A DNA stretch of 35,474 bases from NCBI GenBank assembly GCA_002310115.1, contig DBYI01000063.1, positions 1 to 35,474 of the forward strand, given 5' to 3'. How positions within the stretch are numbered: the first letter of the stretch is position 1; the number at the start of each line of letters is the position of its first letter. Positions 29,644-35,474 of the stretch are shown piece after piece. A model generated the notes under the pieces. The model saw nothing but the letters and a program-made list of their open reading frames with translations, made no database searches and was not told the origin of the DNA. The DNA is from Ruminococcus flavefaciens (GTDB lineage Bacteria; Bacillota; Clostridia; Oscillospirales; Ruminococcaceae). The translations under genes and the position numbers were made by a program.

Positions 29644-30468
29644 GTGTTTGGCAGAAGAGACGAAGATTACGAAGAATATAACGAAAGATATGCGGCTAAG
29701 TTCGATGATGACTATATAGCTCCGTCCCGTGATTACCGCAGGGAATGCACCCACAGCCACGAACAGACATATGATGACATTGATGATCTCAGGGAATGCG
29801 GACATGATCACGAGCAGACATATCAGAACGTCACCGAGGTAAAGGAGTGTAATCATAGTCACGAGCAGACTTATGACGATGCTGATTATGAACAGCATTC
29901 TTACGACAAAGAGGCAGCTAAGCGGAATTCTTACGCAAGTGTTAACGATATCGAAAGCATTTTTACACCATATCTTGCTCAAGGAGAGCATCTGCTCTGG
30001 GCAGGCGGTGATGGAAAGTTGGATCAGCTTAATGCAGGGGCGCAGAAAAATGTTTCAGGCTCAGCGACTGTGCTTATTATATTAGGCATCGTATTGATCT
30101 TTTCGTGTATAGGAACAGTCGTGGGAATAGTTCTTTTTGTGATTGGTTTGATGGTTGCAGCGAAAAACACATCAGGCTTTATTGCAGTGACGGACCGAAG
30201 AATAATAGTGCGTTTTAATGAAGGATCAAAGAATATTTGGTTAAGCACAATAAAGGAAATAACTGTTACATCGACGAACCGCAGGACAGGAAAACTGCGT
30301 ATGTTGCTGGACGAAAATGCTGTAAGCTTTGATACTAACAGAAGATTTTCAAATGGACAAAACAGTAGTATGAGCTATTATATATCGCCTGGAATAGAAT
30401 ATCCCGAAAGAGTAAAGCAGATAATCGAGGATGCTATATTAAGTGCACGATTAAACAAATATGAATGA
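29644..30468 (+). CDS. PH-like membrane protein with three Cys/His-rich repeats
   Basis: The 274-residue protein starts at GTG 29644 behind GGTGGT. Residues 1-90 are acidic and hold three 17-residue repeats (33-49, 50-66, 67-83), each with E-C-x-H-x-H-E-Q-T-Y, a likely metal-binding unit. Then come I-F-T-P-Y-L-A-Q-G-E-H-L-L-W-A, a hydrophobic hairpin of about 35 residues (about 140-177), and a domain opening with A-V-T-D-R-R-I-I-V-R, like bacterial PH-type domains. The soluble ends are probably cytoplasmic. The next gene encodes a shorter paralogue without the repeats. Function unknown. It sits between argJ and argB. Confidence 0.75.
   Translation: MFGRRDEDYEEYNERYAAKFDDDYIAPSRDYRRECTHSHEQTYDDIDDLRECGHDHEQTYQNVTEVKECNHSHEQTYDDADYEQHSYDKEAAKRNSYASVNDIESIFTPYLAQGEHLLWAGGDGKLDQLNAGAQKNVSGSATVLIILGIVLIFSCIGTVVGIVLFVIGLMVAAKNTSGFIAVTDRRIIVRFNEGSKNIWLSTIKEITVTSTNRRTGKLRMLLDENAVSFDTNRRFSNGQNSSMSYYISPGIEYPERVKQIIEDAILSARLNKYE
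29740..29892 (+). repeat. Three tandem 51-bp coding repeats
   Basis: The segment encodes three copies of a 17-residue unit with invariant E-C-x-H-x-H-E-Q-T-Y, beginning at 29740, 29791 and 29842. The second half of each unit varies (D-D-I-D-D-L, Q-N-V-T-E-V, D-D-A-D-Y-E), so selection seems to hold the Cys/His part. Confidence 0.85.
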
Positions 30469-30495
30469 TAATGAAATGGATAAAACAGAGAAAAG

Positions 30496-31128
30496 ATGTT
30501 TAGAAGAAAAAAAGAAGAATCAGACGGCTTCGATGATTACTATTCAAGTAATAATTTCAGAGAAGAAAATACCGATTATCTGAAGAAATTTATTCAACCT
30601 TATCTTGAAATAGATGAGGAGATACTTTGGATCATGTGCAATGGAAATGTAAATGCTCCAAATTCTTTGTCGAGTAATATAGATAAAGCATTGAAAAGCG
30701 CTAAACATGAAATCATAAACGTTGTTATAATCGGAGTTTTATTTGCTATATTCAACAATGTGATATTGGTATTAATTGGTTTGCTGACAGTTAGTATGGC
30801 TTGTCTGCTAGATAAGATTTTTGTGTTTATTCTGTTAGGATTATTAGTGGCGATCCTAGAAAGAGCTTTGAGGAACAGCGATAATAATAATTGCTATGTT
30901 ATAACAGACAGAAGACTTGGTAAGTATGCATATTCCAAGTTGAATCAAGTACTCTTAGAGGATATTAAAAGTACAACAGTTCAAATAAGTCGCGGAAATA
31001 AAGGAAACGTTGTGGCGACGGGAACTCTTTTGGTTTTTATTATTCCTAATTTGGAAGATCCATATCGAGTACAAGATATACTCGATATGGCTATAGAAAA
31101 CTATCATGCATCTCAATCTCAATGTTAA
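30496..31128 (+). CDS. PH-like membrane protein, paralogue of the preceding gene
   Basis: The 210-residue protein shares the layout of its neighbour. It has a charged N-terminus (M-F-R-R-K-K-E-E), then F-I-Q-P-Y-L-E-I-D-E-E-I-L-W near residue 32, a hydrophobic hairpin (about 74-118) and C-Y-V-I-T-D-R-R-L at the start of a C-terminal domain. The Cys/His repeats are missing. It follows the neighbour by 27 bases and precedes argB by 16, so the three genes are probably on one transcript. The ribosome binding site (GAGAAAAG) is weak. Function unknown. Confidence 0.72.
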   Translation: MFRRKKEESDGFDDYYSSNNFREENTDYLKKFIQPYLEIDEEILWIMCNGNVNAPNSLSSNIDKALKSAKHEIINVVIIGVLFAIFNNVILVLIGLLTVSMACLLDKIFVFILLGLLVAILERALRNSDNNNCYVITDRRLGKYAYSKLNQVLLEDIKSTTVQISRGNKGNVVATGTLLVFIIPNLEDPYRVQDILDMAIENYHASQSQC

Positions 31129-31144
31129 AAAGGAAGTAAGGAAA

Positions 31145-32011
31145 ATGGAAAAGATATCAAATAATGACAAGTCACAGGTGCTTATTGACGCCCTGCCGTA
31201 CATACAGAAGTACAATAACAAGATACTTGTTATCAAGTATGGTGGAAATGCCATGACCAACAAAGAGCTTAAGGACGCTGTAATGACGGATATCGTTCTC
31301 CTTTCGCTAGTAGGCGTAAAGGTAGTATTGGTACATGGCGGTGGCCCGGAGATAAGCGATATGCTCAAGAAGCTCAACATAGAGAGCCGCTTCGTGAACG
31401 GTTTGAGATATACCGACGACGCGACCGTTGACGTGGTAAAAATGGTGCTCTCGGGAAAGGTCAACAAAGAGCTGGTACAGCTCCTTGCACAGCATAAGGG
31501 CAGCGCTGTGGGACTTTGCGGCATAGACGGTGAGATGCTTGTAGCTGAAAAGAAAAAGACCGACGATGGTCAGGACCTCGGCTGGGTAGGCGAGATAACA
31601 AAGGTCAACACAAAGCCTATCACAGACGCTCTTGCAAATGGAAATATCCCTGTTATCGCTACAGTTGCAACTGACAGCGAGGGAAATACATACAATATAA
31701 ACGCTGACACAGCCGCTGCAAGGATAGCAGCAGAGCTGGGCGCTGAAAATCTTATACTCATGACCGATATCGCAGGACTTCTCCGCGATAAGGACGACCC
31801 GACTACTCTTATTCCCGAGGTAAATGTCAGTGAAGTGCCTTTCCTCAAGAGACAGGGGATAATCTCAGGCGGTATGATTCCAAAGATTGACTGCTGCGTC
31901 GAAGCTGTCAGAAGGGGCGTAAGAAAGACCGTTATCATCGACGGAAGAGTACCTCACTCTATCCTCATAGAGATACTTTCCAATGAAGGAATCGGTACTC
32001 AGTTTGTGTGA
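31145..32011 (+). CDS. argB: Acetylglutamate kinase
   Basis: The protein (about 288 residues) phosphorylates N-acetylglutamate, commonly the arginine-inhibited step. The amino-acid-kinase fold is clear: V-I-K-Y-G-G-N-A-M near residue 30, V-L-V-H-G-G-G-P-E-I near 62 and the C-terminal G-G-M-I-P-K segment. The ATG at 31145 follows AAGGAAGTAAGG; the longer frame from 31106 lies inside the upstream gene. The N-terminal helix (about residues 1-24) may matter for arginine control, as in hexameric arginine-sensitive kinases; that is inference. Confidence 0.97.
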   Translation: MEKISNNDKSQVLIDALPYIQKYNNKILVIKYGGNAMTNKELKDAVMTDIVLLSLVGVKVVLVHGGGPEISDMLKKLNIESRFVNGLRYTDDATVDVVKMVLSGKVNKELVQLLAQHKGSAVGLCGIDGEMLVAEKKKTDDGQDLGWVGEITKVNTKPITDALANGNIPVIATVATDSEGNTYNINADTAAARIAAELGAENLILMTDIAGLLRDKDDPTTLIPEVNVSEVPFLKRQGIISGGMIPKIDCCVEAVRRGVRKTVIIDGRVPHSILIEILSNEGIGTQFV

Positions 32012-32032
32012 TAGAGTTGCCGCTTGTAAAAT

Positions 32033-32060
32033 AATTTACTTGTATACAAAAAATTTACTT
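32033..32060. repeat. Repeats and palindrome upstream of argD promoter
   Basis: AATTTACTT occurs at 32033-32041 and 32052-32060 (19-base period), with the palindrome TTGTATACAA at 32040-32049 between them. They lie about 20 bases upstream of the argD -35. No ARG box is visible here, so another regulator may act. The region is AT-rich and the signal is modest. Confidence 0.4.
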
Positions 32061-32078
32061 ATAAAAAAACTTAATTGA

Positions 32079-32108
32079 TTGATTTTGACTGCCTTTTCGC
32101 GCTATAAT
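32079..32108 (+). promoter_or_regulatory. Probable argD-argF promoter
   Basis: TTGATT (32079-32084), an 18-base spacer and TATAAT (32103-32108). It lies in the 146-base gap between argB and argD. Confidence 0.65.
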
Positions 32109-32157
32109 AATAGTGTGTCTGATAAAGTCCATGGCAGTCTGCCCCAAGGAGGACGTT

Positions 32158-33324
32158 ATGAATACTATAGATAAATTTAATTCGCACGTTATGCAGTCCT
32201 ACGGACGCTATCCCCTTGTTATGGAAAAGGGTAGCGGCAGACGCTGTAAGGACGAGAACGGCATGGAATATATCGATTTTGGAAGCGGAATAGGTACAAA
32301 TTCTCTCGGATACTGCGATGAAAAGTGGGCTGACGCTGTATGCGCCCAGGTAAGAACTCTCCAGCACAGCTCAAATTACTACTACACAAAAGTCCAGGCT
32401 GATTTCGCAGAAAAGCTCTGCAATATCTCGGGATACAAGTCCGTATTCTTTTGCAATAGCGGCGCAGAGGCTAATGAGTGCGCCATAAAAGTGGCAAGAA
32501 AGTACAGCTTCGATAAATATGGCAAGGGCAGACATACAATAATCACCCTTGTTAATTCCTTCCATGGCAGGACTATTGCTACTCTTTCTGCAACAGGTCA
32601 GGATGTGTTCCATAATTACTTCTTTCCGTTCGTGGAAGGTTTTGTAAACGTGACCGCAAATGATATCGACGACCTAAAGTCAAAGCTTGACGATAAGGTT
32701 TGTGCGGTAATGCTCGAATATGTACAGGGAGAGGGCGGCGTCAATGTTCTAGGTCAGGAATTTACTGATGCCGTTTACGAACTGTGCGCACAGAAGGATA
32801 TACTTGTTATAGCCGATGAAGTCCAGACGGGGGTAGGCAGAACAGGTAAATTCCTTGCAGGAGAACACTTTGGCAAAAAAGCTGATATCACCACACTTGC
32901 AAAGGGGATTGCGGGCGGAGTTCCTATGGGAGCTTGCCTTGTAAACGAGAAGTGTAGCGGAGTTCTCACAGCAGGTACTCATGGCTCCACATTCGGCGGA
33001 AATCCCATTGCCTGTGCAGGAGGCATAGCTGTTCTTGACAGGATAGAAAGTGACGGTTTCCTTGAAGAGGTGACAAAAAAGAGCGAGTTCATTAAGAGTG
33101 AACTAGAAAAGTGCAGCGAAGTCGATGGAATAACCGGCCTCGGACTTATGATAGGCATAAAGCTCAGGAATAAGGATGCCCACGATGTTGCACAGAAGGC
33201 TCTCGACAGGGGACTTCTTGTTCTTACAGCCAAAGAGAAGGTAAGACTTCTTCCTCCACTGACGATCTCATATGACGAGCTAAAGGACGGACTGAAAATT
33301 CTGATAGAGATATTGGAGGAATAA
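32158..33324 (+). CDS. argD: Acetylornithine aminotransferase
   Basis: The protein (388 residues) is a PLP-dependent class III aminotransferase that makes N-acetylornithine from the semialdehyde and glutamate. The PLP lysine lies in T-T-L-A-K-G-I-A-G-G. Other family blocks are F-C-N-S-G-A-E-A-N-E near 98 and I-A-D-E-V-Q-T-G-V-G-R-T-G near 215. AAGGAGG lies five bases before ATG 32158; a longer frame to 32113 would begin at the predicted transcription start and is rejected. The next gene starts three bases after the stop. Confidence 0.96.
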   Translation: MNTIDKFNSHVMQSYGRYPLVMEKGSGRRCKDENGMEYIDFGSGIGTNSLGYCDEKWADAVCAQVRTLQHSSNYYYTKVQADFAEKLCNISGYKSVFFCNSGAEANECAIKVARKYSFDKYGKGRHTIITLVNSFHGRTIATLSATGQDVFHNYFFPFVEGFVNVTANDIDDLKSKLDDKVCAVMLEYVQGEGGVNVLGQEFTDAVYELCAQKDILVIADEVQTGVGRTGKFLAGEHFGKKADITTLAKGIAGGVPMGACLVNEKCSGVLTAGTHGSTFGGNPIACAGGIAVLDRIESDGFLEEVTKKSEFIKSELEKCSEVDGITGLGLMIGIKLRNKDAHDVAQKALDRGLLVLTAKEKVRLLPPLTISYDELKDGLKILIEILEE

Positions 33325-33327
33325 GTT

Positions 33328-33789
33328 ATGGAGTTTCAGGTAGTTGGAAAGGGCGGTAAATATACCGTTCAGGACAAATCAGGCCGACTTATCTACAGCA
33401 TTAAGAAAAAAGGCTTTGGAGCTAGATATAACCTGATGGACGCCAGCAATTACAACCTCTACACTCTCGTTCAGACAGGAGATTCAAAAAGGCCTTATTT
33501 TACCATAATCCTCAATGATAATGTTTTTATGTCAATGGAATGTACTTCGTTGTTTCTCAATCCGACCATAACCGCGAAAAACAAGACTATGAGATTTGAG
33601 ATAACCAGTAAGGACAGAAAAAACTTTAATATACTTCTTAATGAAGCGGAAGTCGGACATATACAGAGCCTTTTGGGAGTAAACGGGGAAATGCAGTATC
33701 ATTTCGATATTGATAATAAGGCGTTCGACGATTATATAGCGCTTTTTGCCGTTGCGATAGACAGGGCGTTCGGTGAAATGAACAAGTAA
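33328..33789 (+). CDS. Tubby/LURP-one-like protein
   Basis: The 153-residue protein is mostly beta. It opens Y-T-V-Q-D-K-S-G-R-L-I-Y-S-I-K and continues F-G-A-R-Y-N-L-M-D-A, a layout like the LURP-one/tubby C-terminal barrel. It ends in a helix (I-A-L-F-A-V-A-I-D-R-A-F). There is no membrane helix or catalytic motif. It lies three bases after argD and 27 before argF, so it is translated with them. Its role is unknown and the family call is tentative. Confidence 0.6.
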   Translation: MEFQVVGKGGKYTVQDKSGRLIYSIKKKGFGARYNLMDASNYNLYTLVQTGDSKRPYFTIILNDNVFMSMECTSLFLNPTITAKNKTMRFEITSKDRKNFNILLNEAEVGHIQSLLGVNGEMQYHFDIDNKAFDDYIALFAVAIDRAFGEMNK

Positions 33790-33816
33790 TGAAAAGAAAG
33801 ATTGGAAGGATATAAT

Positions 33817-34725
33817 ATGAAACACTTACTTAAAATGCTCGATCTCAGTACAGAGGAGATCATTGAAATACTTAACCTTGCTGATCAGCTCAAGTATGAG
33901 CTCAAGCACGGTATCCCACACCCGCATCTTAAGGGTAAGACTCTCGGAATGATATTCCAGAAAGCTTCTACACGTACAAGGGTTTCGTTTGAAACAGGAA
34001 TGTATCAGCTTGGTGGATATCCACTTTTTCTCTCATCAAATGACCTTCAGATAGGACGTGGAGAGCCTGTACAGGATACAGCAAGAGTTCTTTCTCGCTA
34101 CCTTGATGGAATAATGATTCGTACCTTTGAACAGAAAGAAGTCGAGGACCTTGCAGAATATGGCTCTATTCCGATAATTAATGGACTTACTGACTTCTGT
34201 CATCCATGTCAGGTACTTGCAGACCTTATGACTATACGTGAGTTTAAAGGTACTTTTGATGGACTGAAAATGTGCTTTATCGGTGACGGAAACAATATGG
34301 CAAATTCCCTTATCGTAGGCTGCTTAAAGGTAGGAATGTCGGTATCTATAGCTTGCCCTAACGACTATCAGCCACCTAAGGAGATACTTAATTTTGCAAA
34401 TGCATACAGCAATAAGTTTGAGCTGACAGATACTCCTATGCAGGCAGCAAAGGGAGCAGATGTGCTTATCACTGATGTATGGGCTTCCATGGGCCAGGAA
34501 GGTGAAGCAGAAAAGCGCAGAAAGGCATTTACAGGTTATCAGATAAACGACGAGCTCATGGCGCAGGCAAAGTCTGACGCAATGGTTCTTCATTGTCTCC
34601 CTGCACACCGCGAGGAGGAGATCACAGAGAAGGTATTCGAGGCTCACGCAAATGAAATATTCGAGGAAGCCGAGAATCGTCTGCACGCTCAGAAGGCTGT
34701 AATGGTAAAGCTTATGGCGAATTGA
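33817..34725 (+). CDS. argF: Ornithine carbamoyltransferase
   Basis: The protein (302 residues) makes citrulline from ornithine and carbamoyl phosphate. The carbamoyl-phosphate motif S-T-R-T-R is near residue 51 (K-A-S-T-R-T-R-V-S-F), H-P-C-Q is present in F-C-H-P-C-Q-V-L-A-D, and the ornithine-binding H-C-L-P-A-H-R is near 254. GGAAGGA, ten bases before ATG 33817, supports the start. An in-frame TTG at 33802 is less likely. It is the last arginine gene and is followed by a terminator. An anabolic role is expected from the context. Confidence 0.97.
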   Translation: MKHLLKMLDLSTEEIIEILNLADQLKYELKHGIPHPHLKGKTLGMIFQKASTRTRVSFETGMYQLGGYPLFLSSNDLQIGRGEPVQDTARVLSRYLDGIMIRTFEQKEVEDLAEYGSIPIINGLTDFCHPCQVLADLMTIREFKGTFDGLKMCFIGDGNNMANSLIVGCLKVGMSVSIACPNDYQPPKEILNFANAYSNKFELTDTPMQAAKGADVLITDVWASMGQEGEAEKRRKAFTGYQINDELMAQAKSDAMVLHCLPAHREEEITEKVFEAHANEIFEEAENRLHAQKAVMVKLMAN

Positions 34726-34746
34726 GCTGCGAGCGTGGATATGTAG

Positions 34747-34771
34747 GGGCGGATATTATCCGCCCTTTATT
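34747..34771 (+). terminator. Terminator of the arginine cluster
   Basis: GGGCGGA (34747-34753) pairs with TCCGCCC (34759-34765), followed by TTTATT. The remaining gap to 34990 shows no gene I can support. Confidence 0.85.
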
Positions 34772-34990
34772 ATTAATGATGATAATTACAGAATAATTTC
34801 ACGCTGAGGAAATGGATAATCACCGTATCGGCATTATAATTTGCAATAGTCGGCGTTATTATGCCATATAAAGACAGGAATATCTTTGACTGGGATTATC
34901 ATTGTTTTGTATCTTATTGTTGAGTCTTTACTACATATTATAAATTATACCCTGGAATAACAAAAGGTGAAAAGATGGGAAAGTGATAAA

Positions 34991-35383
34991 ATGTACAATT
35001 TAATACTTGCCTGTGTGGGCATTGCATTGGCTATAGCGGGAGGGATTTACCTTCTGAGGCTTACGTATCTGAAGAAATTCGGAGTTGTCGCCAAAGCTGA
35101 GGTAATGGAAATAAGGGAAGGTACACGAAAGAGCAAGCCCTCGGGAGCATATATCCATAAACTCAGGTATACTGTTGAGGGCAGGACATATGAGCAGGAG
35201 GATTCGGCTGGGTACAGTAAGCCGCTGAAGCAAGGTTCTACAGAGATAATTCTCTGCGATCCAAAGAACCCCAAAAAATTCAAGTATGAGGCAGACCTTA
35301 AGAGTCATATGACAATAGCAGCAGTATTTATAGGAATGGCATTGGTATTTGCAGGAAGGTTTCTCTATACATATATGAAGTGA
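34991..35383 (+). CDS. DUF3592-type membrane protein
   Basis: The protein (about 130 residues) has an N-terminal membrane helix (about 2-20), a beta-rich loop and a C-terminal helix (about 107-126). The loop has the DUF3592 feel: A-K-A-E-V-M-E-I-R-E, L-R-Y-T-V-E-G-R-T-Y, then I-L-C-D-P-K-N-P-K-K. Function unknown. The ATG at 34991 is preferred; a GTG frame start at 34967 has no better ribosome binding site. It lies beyond the arginine terminator and is probably separate. Confidence 0.75.
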   Translation: MYNLILACVGIALAIAGGIYLLRLTYLKKFGVVAKAEVMEIREGTRKSKPSGAYIHKLRYTVEGRTYEQEDSAGYSKPLKQGSTEIILCDPKNPKKFKYEADLKSHMTIAAVFIGMALVFAGRFLYTYMK

Positions 35384-35437
35384 CGGTGATTGTAAAAGAT
35401 GACTAAAAAAAGCGAAAAATGACATAAATTCTTTTAG

Positions 35438-35466
35438 TTGACAAACTTTGTACAGCGTGATATAAT
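35438..35466 (+). promoter_or_regulatory. Perfect sigma-A promoter at the right edge
   Basis: TTGACA (35438-35443), a 17-base spacer and TATAAT (35461-35466). It must drive a gene beyond the window. Confidence 0.88.
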
Positions 35467-35474
35467 AATTAAGT

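Noticed and set aside
29740..29892. CRISPR-like array
   Set aside because: The 51-base periodicity is in-frame coding repeat with conserved Cys/His, not repeat-spacer units. No CRISPR array or cas gene is visible anywhere in the window.
34861..34923. Tiny frame M-P-Y-K-D-R-N-I-F-D-W in the gap after argF
   Set aside because: It is 20 codons long with no ribosome binding site or context.

Overview
The window looks like chromosomal DNA of an anaerobic, spore-lineage Firmicute of the Oscillospiraceae, most likely a Ruminococcus. This rests on SpoVAD/SpoVAE, an [FeFe]-hydrogenase maturase (HydF), a malate dehydrogenase plus malic enzyme pair, consensus sigma-A promoters, strong GGAGG-type ribosome binding sites and moderate GC. 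No 16S gene is present, so genus is inferred.

Layout. (1) 1-2314: right end of an integrated mobilizable element, with a relaxase cut by the window edge and a tyrosine integrase next to the 3' end of tRNA-Glu. (2) 2315-2531: tRNA-Met/tRNA-Glu operon on the minus strand with promoter and terminator. (3) 2660-4454: accessory patch with one badly decayed gene, one frameshifted membrane-protein gene, a DUF5071 gene and a small orphan. (4) 4541-5968: spoVAD-spoVAE behind a sigma-G-type promoter, without spoVAC. (5) 6086-6989: two overlapping genes of unknown function. (6) 7072-9330: a large sugar-sensor/degenerate-GGDEF/AraC regulator. (7) 9515-12429: an ECF sigma factor and a membrane-anchored beta-propeller protein, probably its anti-sigma factor. 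(8) 12487-18815: a zinc-ribbon/pilin-like membrane protein, a Ca2+ P-type ATPase, an orphan MazF, an unknown protein, DUF2809 and HydF. (9) 19045-21365: malic enzyme and a malate/lactate dehydrogenase. (10) 21531-34771: a complete arginine pathway. (11) 34991 to end: a DUF3592 protein and a perfect promoter firing off the right edge.

The arginine region holds argG, argH, argC, argJ, argB, argD and argF, enough to convert glutamate to arginine given carbamoyl phosphate. All are on the plus strand but are interleaved with non-arginine genes: a membrane protein, a GNAT, a guanine-deaminase-like enzyme, small membrane and zinc-ribbon proteins, a CdiI-like immunity protein inside the argC-argJ junction, two paralogous PH-like membrane proteins (one with three Cys/His-rich repeats) and a tubby-like protein. 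A perfect ARG box sits just upstream of the argG promoter.

Most notable for follow-up: the Cys/His-repeat PH-like pair, the CdiI-like gene in the arg operon, the Arg-for-Gln specificity residue in the 'lactate dehydrogenase' beside malic enzyme, the tandem repeat in its leader, the spoVA pair lacking spoVAC, and the decayed gene at 2660-3087.
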